Shown in pieces: positions 46,040-56,155 of a stretch of DNA of 64,000 nt (position 1 is the first letter of the stretch; each line of letters starts with the position of its first letter). The notes under the pieces are model-generated. The model had not been told where the DNA came from, ran no database searches, and worked only from the letters and a program-made list of their open reading frames with translations. The translations under genes and the position numbers were made by a program. Source of the DNA: Apoda limacodes (lineage: Eukaryota; Arthropoda; Insecta; Lepidoptera; Limacodidae); the NCBI GenBank assembly GCA_946406115.1, contig OX291552.1, forward strand, positions 9,434,836-9,498,835, written 5' to 3'.

Positions 46040-46400
46040 AAATTTAAGTTGTACTCCAGTTAGGTAGGTCCAACTTTGAGAATGAGGTTAACCAAAGAAT
46101 TCAGCTTGGTTAGACAGCGTTTGGGAAACTATACGCAACATCTTTTCGTCCAAAACACCTCAGTGCCTAAAGACCAAAGTATACAATCAGTGTGTGATGA
46201 CTAATGGTGCAGAAACGTGGTCTCTAGCTATTGGCCTCTTAAATAAGCTCAGAGTCACTCAGATAGCTATACGAAGGGCTATGTTTATTGCCGCAATAAA
46301 ACCCGTAACGAGGAAATTCGCCAAAGAACCAAAGCTACCAAACAGCAAGCTTTCAAACAGCAAGCTATATTAGCAATCACATCGCTCGTCGAAGCCGAAG
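46040..46400 (+). pseudogene. RTE-like non-LTR reverse transcriptase remnant, copy 2
   Basis: 'aactttgagaatgaggttaa', 'aattcagcttggttagacag' and 'gcgtttgggaaactatacg' are the same coding stretch as in copy 1 (SNFENEVNQRIQLG*TAFGKL). They are followed by CLKTKVYNQC-like DNA, an AETWSLAIGLLNKLRV-like segment around 46210-46255, and RNEEIRQRTKAT-like coding near 46300. Stops and frame changes occur throughout. The catalytic residues and the end of the protein are missing. It is in the same orientation as copy 1 and about 980 bp downstream, overlapping it in domain content. So this is either a second insertion or a segmental duplication followed by decay, not two halves of one gene. Confidence 0.7.
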
Positions 46401-46654
46401 GAAGCCAATGGGCGCAAGCGGCTGAGACCCAGTCGTCGTGGAGATATATTGGGAAAGCCATTACGTTTAGCAGTGAACGTCTTCCGGCTGAAACGAACAA
46501 AGTTCTGACAAGACGGTGACACTAACCCGTAATTAACGGAATTGTAACTGACATCACTTTAATATTTGTGACGCTCACAGGAAGAGCTCAGCTTGTTTTC
46601 ACACCTGTTGAAACTACAGTTTATAAACGCGTTAGTGTCAAGGTTAAAATAGGT

Positions 46655-46790
46655 ATATTATATTATATTTAATTAAGCAACACTTAACCTATTTGACAAC
46701 AGGTGGCGTTATTAAGCAACGCTTAAGCTACTTGACAAAAGATGGCGCTGTTTAAAAAAAAACGAGAATTTGCTCGGTCCTCCAGGTACT
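46655..46790 (+). repeat. Family H 3' fragment, internally duplicated
   Basis: 'ttaagcaacacttaacctat' / 'ttgacaacaggtggcg' is followed directly by 'ttaagcaacgcttaagctac' / 'ttgacaaaagatggcg', a roughly 40-bp tandem duplication. Then 'tttgctcggtcctccaggta' follows. Matches 54945-55026. Confidence 0.65.
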
Positions 46791-47558
46791 TATATTTAAG
46801 GACACCACACTAAATATTCACGTTTAACTTGCGAGCAAACTTAATCGAGAACTAATATACTCAGAACTTCTGCAGTCGACGCTTACTAGTCATCCAACTG
46901 CAAAAATTAGTTAGTCTGTCTAAGCCTTTATAGTGTCTAAAAATCATTTAACTGCAAGTTATGCTGCATGTACCTGAAGTATTGAAACCTAGATTTCTTT
47001 TATGTTACTAGAATAATTTTACCTTTTTCACAAATGCTCAATTATACATATCATTGTACCTCTCCCTGTTTTTTGTTTGACTCTAAAACACGACAATGAA
47101 CTATCATTACCTTGTAAATCCTGGACTGTTTCTAGCAAGCTCAAGGAACACATATATTTTTTAATAATTTTATGTAGGTGAAAATATGGGTTACAAAAGA
47201 TCCACTATACTTTTTATAATGTCTCAAATCACGCAATCTACGCCTTTGTTAAGAGGCGCATCGCACACTTATATTGTCCAGACCTTGATCATACAACCGA
47301 CTTCCCTTAATTTATTTAAGAGCTGCTAATTGAATTTTCTACAGAAGAAAAAACTTATGTTGCGGTAAAGCCAAAAAATCATAAGACAAATTAATCAAAC
47401 AGAACAAAAGTAGTTCAGTTTTATGAGTTGGCTTTTCAGCTTAGTACCACTCTGTTACTCCTACTAGTCTTTCATAGTTTTGGAATCGAAATTTACTGAC
47501 ATGACCCTGAGGCCTTTATTCTATCTACATCCATGAGTTTTTTTTTCATACCACTAAG
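46791..47558. other. No gene recognised
   Basis: AT-rich sequence with no recognised feature. Confidence 0.5.
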
Positions 47559-47745
47559 GTAGCAAACAAACTTACGGTCAACCCTGATAATAAGTGGTCA
47601 CCGTAGCCTATTGATGGTTGAAACACCAGGGGCATAACTCGGCGTTGCCAACCCTTCAAAATTCTAATAACTTATTTTAGTAGAACCCCATACTGTAGTC
47701 CTTAGAGAAAACCTTGGCAGAAAGCTCATTCCACAACCCAACAAT
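47559..47745 (+). repeat. Family G repeat
   Basis: 'gtggtcaccgtagcctattg', 'gcgttgccaacccttcaa', 'gtccttagagaaaacctt' and 'agaaagctcattccacaa' match 21850-22025 in order. Confidence 0.7.
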
Positions 47746-47825
47746 TCAATAGTCCACAACTTAATAGTCCTTCATTGCATTATCCACCAACAGAACTTGT
47801 GTTCTAAGTCCATTCGACTTCCGAA

Positions 47826-48740
47826 TGTTATTAATGTGGCAGTAAAAACCATCAACTTTATTCGATCCCGAGAACTTAACCATCGTCCGTTCAAGGCGTT
47901 TTGGATGAAATATCAGCTGAATATAACGACGTAACATATTATTGTGAAGTCAGATGGCTGGGCAAAAGAAAAATGTTAAAACGGTTTTACGAGCTTAGAA
48001 ATGAGATAGCAGACTTTATCAAAATATAAGATAAACCACTATCCGAATTAAGTGACCCAAAATGGATATGTGACTTAGCATTTCTGGTCTTACAGGTTAT
48101 TTGAATGATTTAAATTTGAAACTTCAAAAACAAGGACAGTTAGTAAATGATTTGTTCAGCCATTTGAATGCATTTCAGATCAAACTATTCTTGTGGGAGT
48201 CACAGATGCTGTCTTGTAACAGTTACCATTTCAACACACTCTCTGCGTATGAAAATATTGCTTATGCTCAATATGCTGAAGAATTCAAGTTACTGTCGGA
48301 ACAATTTTCGAACAAATTTGGCGACTCAAAAACATGGAAGACAGTTTCTAACTGAAGTTTCAGTTTATTCGCCACTCCTACAAAATATAATGTACAAAAT
48401 GCTCCAATACACTTATAAATGGAGTTGATCGAGATTTAAGAAAACTCACTCCTAAAATCCAAATTTGAAGTCGTAGAGTTGTGCGATTTCTACAAAAAAT
48501 ACCTAGAAAAAGACAATTTTCCGCAGCTTAGAAAATTCGCAAGAAGATTGATTTGTGCGTTTGGCAGTAGTTATAAATGCGAACAGTTCTTTTCAATGAT
48601 GAAAGTTAATAAATCAACACATCGTACAAGACTGACTGACTGACGATAATTTGGAAAATTCTTTACGTCTTTGTATCAGTGGAATTAATTCAAATATCGA
48701 TGGATTAGTTTCCCAAATTCAAGCTCAAATGTCTCATTGA
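47826..48740 (+). pseudogene. hAT-type transposase pseudogene (C-terminal half)
   Basis: Conceptual pieces in three frames line up in the order of transposases and domesticated relatives such as GTF2IRD2/EPM2AIP1-like hAT proteins. They are NFIRSRELNHRPFKAFW (about 47855), DPKWICDLAFLV (48050-48085), LTGYLNDLNLKLQKQGQLVN (48090-48145), LLSEQFSNKFGD (about 48290), FYKKYLEKDNFPQLRKFARR (about 48490-48550) and CAFGSSYKCEQFFSMMKVNK (about 48555-48615). The final block is the hAT dimerisation region; the reading ends at TCATTGA, 48740. hAT transposases cut and paste DNA in the nucleus. Frameshifts lie near 48085 and 48355 and at a GACT-repeat expansion near 48630; an in-frame stop and a missing N-terminal BED finger/RNase H start make it inactive. 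TIRs were not found. Confidence 0.8.
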
Positions 48741-49789
48741 TTTCGGTGTATTTAACTTTCGTAGTTTGTGACAATTGCAAATTTTACGATTTGATTATAA
48801 TGTACCATTTTTTGAAATTTCATTTTGTTATTATAATAAATTGTACTATAATAACATTATCGTATTATTTCATGTCTAATATATGTCGCAAAAAATATTA
48901 TCACTACTTTAAAATGCACTAAATACTTTTAGACGCGGCCTGCGAACGTATTTGCACTTTTTCAACATGTCAAAGGTTGTCCATACCAGGTCTAGAGAAA
49001 GGAACGCCCGCTGTTTTATGTAGATTTCCGGTATGGTCTTACCGCATCACGGTATAGTAGGTGGTACAGCGCCTTCGTCGTTTATATTGGAGTTAGGGGC
49101 AAAGAGACTGCCCAGTGGATCGGCTTAGTGCTTAGCACTATGGGCCAAGTCTGCATCGGTAACGACGACTGGTAAAAGTTCCCTTCGGCAGCTTTAGCAA
49201 GCGACCATAATAGAGGGATAGCTCGTAAGTCGCCCTATTTTGCCTATGAATTGGATTTTAGCTCTGACAGTTGCATTCTCACTGAACCTCGAGGCAGGAT
49301 TTAATTTGCATTTAAACTCAGAAATATTCGGATCCTTATTATTACGAGCCGTAGTCCAAGCCTCATACGCAGTTTGCTTAAGAGTTATTACACATTCGAT
49401 ACATTTGGTTATATTTATGAAATTCTTAGACCATTATAACATTGTCAACAATAAAACATAAAACGTGCCGTAAAGTAGGTGTGATGTGAACCTTACATGG
49501 CTGTAGGTCAAGTGTGAATCCAAGTTATAAGTAGGTATATAAGTTATGTTATCACTTTAAGCCAGGCTTACACCTTGTTCGAACTTGACGTAGGCGTGGT
49601 GTTCTACGCATTGTATCACGGTCAACAATATAGGTATGGAATTTTAATAATACTCAATACACATTATACTATTGTCAAACTATTATACGTGTTTTTTTTT
49701 CAGTTATACTTTTTGTTAAGGTCTCATGCTAAAATAGAACATTTAAATATAACTCATTTAACGCTAAAGAATGTCAGAAAGCTTATTTT
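48741..49789. other. No gene recognised
   Basis: The frames at 48737-48922, 49240-49461 and 49575-49853 have no recognised domains. A GC-richer stretch at 49010-49230 contains 'ccgcatcacggtatagtagg' and may be an old repeat. Confidence 0.5.
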
Positions 49790-49995
49790 ATTATTAAGCA
49801 ATCTATATATTCAAATATGCAGGAATCTTTTATTGGAAAAACCTACAAACTGAAAAAAATCTTTTTTTTTTTTTTTATTTGAGTTTCTTTATGTTTATTG
49901 TTTTTTCGTACTTTTCTCAAAAATAGGACATAGATTTTATAAGATAGTTATAATCACTCATTTGACATTAACAAATGTTAGAAGACCGAACATTT
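49790..49995 (+). repeat. Dispersed repeat, about 200 bp, copy 1
   Basis: 'aaacctacaaactgaaaaaa', 'aaaaataggacatagatttt' and 'ataagatagttataa' recur in the same order and strand at 52580-52790. Not assignable to a known class. Confidence 0.7.
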
Positions 49996-50092
49996 TTTTT
50001 ACCGTACAACTGCCAAACGGCTAATATTATTTACCCAATCAATTTTTTATTAAATAGATAAGAAAATTATTTAAATTTGCAGTAATACTTCA

Positions 50093-50619
50093 TAAAAAAA
50101 ACCGGTCAAGTGCGATTCGGAATCGTGCACCGAAGGTTCCATAAAAGGCAAACTGTATTGAGGGACAAACTAAACTTTGCCGTTGGACAACTGTTGTCCC
50201 AATACATCGACATAGGTCGCGGTAAGTTTACCAACTGCAAAAAAAAAATTGTGACATAACAATTAATTTACGGTTTTCAGATTTTTTCCTTTATGTTTGC
50301 TACATGGTTATATATTGGGTTTTACCAAATTTCATAATTCTAGCTTAACGGGAAGTACCCCATAGATTTTGATTTGTTTGGGTCAATATACGAAAAAAAT
50401 AAACGTATTTTGGGCATGTTTTTTTATTGCATTGACTTAGAACCTTGATTTTTTTACAGCTTCAAGGGACCGTAGACCTTAGTAATTGATATTAATTTCA
50501 ACTTGATACCTTCACGCGTTTCTGAGAAAAATAGTCTTCACAGACAGACAGACAGATGGACAACAAAGTGATCCTATAAGGGTTCCTTTTTTCCTTCTGA
50601 GGTACGGAACCCTAAAAAA
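50093..50619 (+). mobile_element. Family B element, complete (about 527 bp)
   Basis: It begins 'aaaaaaaccggtcaagtgcg' and 'gaaggttccataaa' (a degraded GGGTTCCGTACC). The interior has 'gaagtaccccatagattttg' and 'aagggaccgtagacctta'. The end is ACAGACAGACAGACAG, 'caacaaagtgatcctataag' and 'gaggtacggaaccctaaaaa'. Confidence 0.75.
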
Positions 50620-51394
50620 TACAAACAAAAAACTTTTGTCTCTTAGGGTTTTTTCAGAGAATAGGACAGCCACTATGTGTGAAATATAGTAACTGTACAA
50701 GCAAAGTTACCTAATAGATTTAGCACAATCCTAAATTATAAGCTGCTCCTATTCACACAGCCGTTCCATTGTCGCTTATCTCTAAACCCAAAATAAATTA
50801 ATCTCTAATTGGTTTGATCTTATCTGCCGTTTCAAATGCACCATCAAAATGTCGTCTCGGCATAAAAATGTCAAAGCACTGACATTTTGGATCTTAATCC
50901 GATAGAGGCGGGAAAGTGATCGGGTTTGACGTCGCCTTAATGCTTGCCCATTGTTGATGACCTCTGATGCCAGTAGTGGCTTAGCATACCAGTTCTGGGA
51001 TACAGGTTAAAATACTATTTTTATATTTTACTATTCGTTTTCCCTGTGATACGAGCAGACTATTTTATCAAGTGTCCCTGCCGATAGTCATTACTGTTAA
51101 ATGAAAATTATTGCGGATATCTAAAAACTCATGAACCTATACGTAGTATTTATAAAGCTCAATAGTTAGAAGTAGTTTCGAAGCAAATAACTCGCAAAAT
51201 ATAAATCTTAGAAAAAAATATTAAAATATTCAATAGTACCCCACCACCCCAAAGTCATCCCTCCGTTCAATATATGAAGAGCAACCCCAAAAAATTTTTT
51301 TTTTTTTCAATCTCCATCACATAAAAAGTAAGGCGGTTCACAAAAGACACATTTCTGTAAAATGTCATTAGAATCTACCTAGAGGCCGCGAAAT
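50620..51394. other. No gene recognised
   Basis: AT-rich; the 3' part (from about 51230, 'accccaccaccccaaagtca') may be the diverged body of the B copy that ends at 51480. Confidence 0.5.
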
Positions 51395-51480
51395 TATAGA
51401 TGTGACATACGGACGGACGGACGGACATAACGAATTGATTAGGGTTCCGTTTTGCTATTCGGTTACGAAACCCTAAAAAC
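51395..51480 (+). repeat. Family B 3' end
   Basis: 'gatgtgacatacggacggac' (GGAC)n and 'attagggttccgttttgcta', ending 'ggttacgaaaccctaaaaac'. Like the end of 5657-6296. Confidence 0.7.
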
Positions 51481-51609
51481 TCACTTTAAAACATCACATA
51501 GTTTTCTTAATCCTTAAGCCCAGCGCACACTAAGCCAGAGCAAATCGCACTTCAGCAGCGCACTGGAAAATTCTAATTCATATTTTTCACTTTTAATTTC
51601 ATAGCAATA

Positions 51610-51966
51610 TAAAAACCCGGGCAAGTGCGAGTTTAGCTCGCGCAACGAGCGTTCCGTACAAACTTATTATATGCAGATATACGTTTATGCCTTAACTATC
51701 AGTTTTTGGATTTTTTCCTACATTTGTGATGTAACATCTTTTTTCTTGCCTAATTTCATGATTTGATCGTTTTTTGGGCATATTTTTTTAATGAGTTGAC
51801 TTAGAAGCTTTACCTTTTTACAGCCTTAAGGGACCGTAGACCTTAGTATTTGATGTTAATTTCAAATCATAAATCAAAATCAAAAAGAGTCTTGACAGAC
51901 AGACGAACAACAAAGTGATTCTATAATGGTTCCTTTCTTCCCTTTGAGGTACGGAACCCAAAAATA
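51610..51966 (+). mobile_element. Family B element, complete (about 357 bp)
   Basis: 'aaaacccgggcaagtgcgag' and 'gcgttccgtacaaactt' start it. 'aagggaccgtagacctta' and 'gacagacagacgaacaacaa' follow. 'gaggtacggaacccaaaaa' ends it. Same subfamily as 50093-50619 with an internal deletion. Confidence 0.75.
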
Positions 51967-52024
51967 AAAAAACACAGTAAGATCACCTCTATAAGAATTC
52001 TGTCTATGCCATGTCTTGTCTTGT

Positions 52025-52318
52025 CAGCCTTTATATGTTCCCCACTGTTGGGGCACGGCCTACCCTCTTAAGCCAGGGTGATTTGGGCAATAGTCCACAC
52101 GCGGGCGCAGTAAGGATTGTTGACTTCACACGCGTCTTTTTTTCTTCTTGACGTATGCAGGTTTCCTCACGATGTTTTCCTACACCGAAAAACCATAAAT
52201 AAATCAGTGCACTTGAAAAATTAAGACAAATTGGTACACGCTGACCCCTGGGGTTCGAACCTCCGCCACTTGGGACCAGAAATGAAATTTAAACCCTTCG
52301 GCCATCACCGACTCTAAG
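52025..52318 (-). mobile_element. tRNA-derived SINE (type 2)
   Basis: On the minus strand the head reads 'agtcggtgatggccgaaggg' (A-box-like) and AGGTTCGAACC, a B box at plus 52252-52262. The body 'ggaaaacatcgtgaggaaac' is a hallmark of a widespread lepidopteran SINE or SINE-like repeat. The far end near 52025-52060 holds 'cccactgttggggcacgg'. It is unrelated to the type 1 SINE except for the tRNA-like head. Confidence 0.7.
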
Positions 52319-52579
52319 TAACGTACTAAAAACAAATTTGGTCTTAAAATAACATTTAAGTATATGAACTACTTCGCTGTGATACGGCCGGATTGTTACG
52401 AAAGCTATAATTCTGTGTTGTCAGTACAGTATCCCACTGATAAATTGTAATATTTTTTTGACCAAAGATTTTGAGGTATAATTATTTTACCAAAATTGTA
52501 AACCAACGGTTTTAGATTTTTCATCAAAATGTAAAAAAATTAAAATTATATAACTCATTCGAGTTTTTTTTTAAATATC

Positions 52580-52790
52580 AATCAATTTATATTCAAATGT
52601 TTGCAGTAATATTGAATCGGGAAAAACCACAAACTGAAAAAAACTTATTTATTTAGTAAAGAAAAAACATTTGTTTTTCTTAATATTTATTGCTTTTTCG
52701 TACCTTACTCAAAAATAGGACATAGATTTTATAAGATAGTTATAAATAACTCATTTCAGAGTAACAAATGTTAAAAGATCGAACATGTTT
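52580..52790 (+). repeat. Dispersed repeat, about 200 bp, copy 2
   Basis: 'aaaccacaaactgaaaaaaa', 'tttttcgtaccttactcaaa' and 'aataggacatagattttata' match 49790-49995. Confidence 0.7.
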
Positions 52791-54710
52791 CTACTACATA
52801 TAACGACAACGTCCGAAATTGTGTTAATAATGTATTAGGTATAAATAAATACTACCTTCCTTTAAATATTTACCTGATCTCGACCCATATATATATTTAT
52901 TAAGAATGTGTAGATTTTGTTTCTAAGAAATTGAAAATTAATAAAGCAGCATAAAATTTGCGCAGTCAGATTTCTGCAGAGCGACACTACAGTGTACGCT
53001 GGTCTTAGTAGCCCAACTAGGAGAAAACGTAGAACGATATTGATAGCTCATAAATCAAAGGCGAACGGCCTCAAATGTCTCCGTTGCCGCTCGATCATTG
53101 CTCCACGGTATTGTTGTGGTAAGCAAATACGTTAAGGTGTAACCTTTAGGACACACGCGTGGGCGCCCGCCGCACTGGGCGTGACCTGGCCAAACACCAC
53201 GAATTACGCAGACATGACCAAGCGGTTTTCAGGGTTGTCACTCGTGATGTTAAAAGGTCTCAAAGTATGTGTGCCGACTGATTATCTTCTTGACGATAAG
53301 TAGCATATTATAGTAACCTAGTTATTTCTAACCTCGAAGTAACGTCTGGTCCTAACACACAGCAACTGGTATTTAACGGCTTATACGGAATAAAAAGGTT
53401 TTTTTTTTCAAAAACTACTAATACCTTAGATTACTTTTGACTCCGGGGGAATCCAATCGAGACTTACTTGTAGAAGAATTTCCTTGAATTGGCAAAGGGG
53501 GAATATTATTCTGTGTGTAACGTGTGTAAAAAACGTAACGTTAGATACTCAACATTTGTTCAGTTTTAAGCTATGCAAAGGCAGACTTTTGAGGTCTACA
53601 GCTCACAGAGCAACTGGTTTACTACTACTCTAGAAAGACATAATTGCGTGAACACCATTATTGCCTAATATTTTCTAATTATTTTTTTAATAACATTTTA
53701 TTGAATATAATGTTAACTTATGTGTAACCTATAAGCATACTCTATAGTAATCTAAAGCTGTCTTTGCTTAAAAATTACTCTTCAAATTTCTGCAGACCTA
53801 TTTTCCTTTACATTAAGTAAGTCGCACACGATCTGTAGCAAAATGGTTATCGTTCCATGATCTCTAACTCATTTGTTATTGAAATCGGTCATCAGACTAC
53901 CATGACAGTGTCACGTCTCTCCAGATATACATACATTGGCGGGTCTGTATCGCGGCTAGCGACGCGTGGGTAGAATAATGAAGACATTTGTCGCAGCTAG
54001 CACGCGTCTACATGCGTTATCCCTCTTGTATCGAGCCTCTAAGCTGTGTGCACACAATCACTTAGACGTTTCTCTTTATTCTTTTTTCTATTAATGCTTC
54101 AGCTTATTTTATAATGACGTTCGAGTAGCCTTCAAGTGCACACATTGTTTGGTTGACATGTTTGTTTCTTATATTGTTTTGAGTAGGTACTTACGATTTT
54201 TAGCAGCCCATAATTAGTATAGTAAGTATATTTTTTTAAACCATCAATAAATAATGACAAAAAAAACCCCTTTTTTTTGTTTGGTACCTTCTGCATAAAT
54301 AAAAAAACTTTTTCTTTGACAGTTTTTCTTTAAATTCTTAAAGAATAACTTAGGACAATAAAAGAAATCTCGTTTAAACAAAGTATGTGATTCTAAAATG
54401 GTACAATATCATCAGAAGCTCCGAGCTGTGTGTTCAGTGACATATTTTCTGTAGAATAACATTTTAAACAATTACACATACGTAAAGTGTTCATATTTTA
54501 TGCCTTAACAAATAAAAAAAATCGATGTCTTCTTGTCAGTGTGTCTTTATTTAAAAATATATCTATATATTTTTAAAAGGCAACGTCTGTCTGTTTGTCT
54601 TTTTGCTTACCTATAACTACAGATTTATTTTTCGTATTTTGATATGCTTTGACTTATTGTGTTCGAGATTGGAAAACACTAGTCAATACCCGCAATTCTA
54701 CCTGCGTATA
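52791..54710. other. No gene recognised; CpG-rich patches
   Basis: Short CpG-rich stretches lie at about 53155-53205 ('gcgtgggcgcccgccgcact') and 53940-54015 ('gtatcgcggctagcgacgcg'). Otherwise AT-rich with A/T runs. Confidence 0.5.
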
Positions 54711-55026
54711 TAATCTATCTATCTAATACCTTTAAACGAGCAATTCTTGTATATATGTATATATATATAATCTGAATCTCAGAAACGGCTCCATCGATTT
54801 TCATGAAATTTAGTATGTAGGGGTTTTCGGGATCGATAAATTGATCTAGCTAGGTTTCATTTTTAGAAAACGTCGTTTTATCCGTGTTTATAAGGCAGTG
54901 ATAAACTGAAAAGTATGAGTCTACCTGACATCTATTGGCGAGCATTATTAAGCAACGCTTAAGCTACTTGACAATAGACGGCGGTGTTTAAAAAAACCGA
55001 GCATTTGCTCTGTCCTCCAAGTACTA
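54711..55026 (+). repeat. Family H repeat, most complete copy
   Basis: 'atacctttaaacgagcaatt', a short TATATG/TA tract, 'tctcagaaacggctccatcg', 'gatctagctaggtttcattt', 'gacatctattggcgagcatt', 'ttgacaatagacggcg' and 'gctctgtcctccaagtact'. It serves as reference for the other H copies. Unclassified; no coding part. Confidence 0.7.
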
Positions 55027-55544
55027 CCGTCTTATGAACTAACAAATTGCTATTAGTTAACTCCTCGGAAAATATAAATATAGTATACAACTAAATTGTA
55101 TCACGTAAGTATCTTATACATTTTCAATTTTCTCTTTTTTTTAAGTAGGTACATCGTTTTTAACAGGTTCTTATCTAAGTGTACTGCAAATACGTAATAG
55201 AAACCTTTTGTGTTCCTTTTGAGTACATAACGGATATTTTCTATTGTCGCCACTTTTTTCATTATTATCTTTTTTGAATTGATAGACGACGGCCGTGAAT
55301 AATCACAGTAGCAATATTAGTTCAATATTTGTATAAAACAGAATTTTAATTTAACTTTTGTTTTTTATTAGAGCTTCCGTAGATTGTTGCTTAGGGCATA
55401 CTAAGGACAGAACTCCCACGACCAAGACGCTTACGGACTGTTACAGGGAACAGTTACTTATAGTGTATAGAATTGAATTTTCAGTAAGTAGACCAAGTCC
55501 AAATAAATAATAATTATATGTATGTATATATATATACTAGCTGA
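55027..55544. other. No gene recognised
   Basis: AT-rich sequence with no recognised feature. Confidence 0.5.
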
Positions 55545-55613
55545 CTCGGCGAACGTTTTCTTTTTTTAAAACAACTGCCGCACCAACCTTTGTACCTAAA
55601 AGGGTTGAACTAA

Positions 55614-55832
55614 TTCAGAAACCTTCCGTGGCGTGTGCATAACAACTTACCAAAATTTCATAACAATCGGTTTACCCTAATTGCGCGAGTCCGACTCGCA
55701 CTTGACCTTGTCTGACTCGCACTTAACCCTTTTTTCTTTCTCAGAAACCTTCCCCGGCGTGTGCATAACAACTTACCAAAATTTCTTTACAATCGGTTTA
55801 CCCTCATTGCTCGAGTCCGACTCGCACTTGAC
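55614..55832 (+). repeat. Tandem duplication of about 127 bp with family B end motif
   Basis: Two units start 'cagaaaccttcc' at about 55616 and 55743. Each carries 'ggcgtgtgcataacaactta' and 'caatcggtttaccct' and closes with 'gagtccgactcgcacttgac', which is the reverse complement of a family B 5' end. The 79-codon ORF at 55681-55920 (with its repeated SDSHLTL) is simply this repeat. Confidence 0.8.
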
Positions 55833-56155
55833 CCTTTCGGAAAATCCTTTCTTATCGGATGCCTACGTCTCTACGATCAGCGGTTTAGGCTGTGCGTTGA
55901 TCCGTAAGTCAGTCATTTAGGAAAAAGCATTTTATATACACAAAAACTCAAACACCTAAAAAGTGCATAACTTCTTTAAGCTTAGAAACCTTCAAATGAG
56001 GTACTAATATAGTACGGTGACTTTCGAGACATTTCAATTTTAAAGAGTATTTGCTTATGTTTTTAAGGAATTCAACCTTTCTGGAATAAATTCGGACTGA
56101 GTTTTGAAACATGTGTCAAAATTAAATGTAATTTAAATCAAAAGCACTAAGGAGA

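Noticed and set aside
52252..52262. Second Pol III B box as a possible tRNA gene
   Set aside because: The downstream sequence carries the 'aaacatcgtgaggaaac' SINE body and no acceptor-stem pairing.
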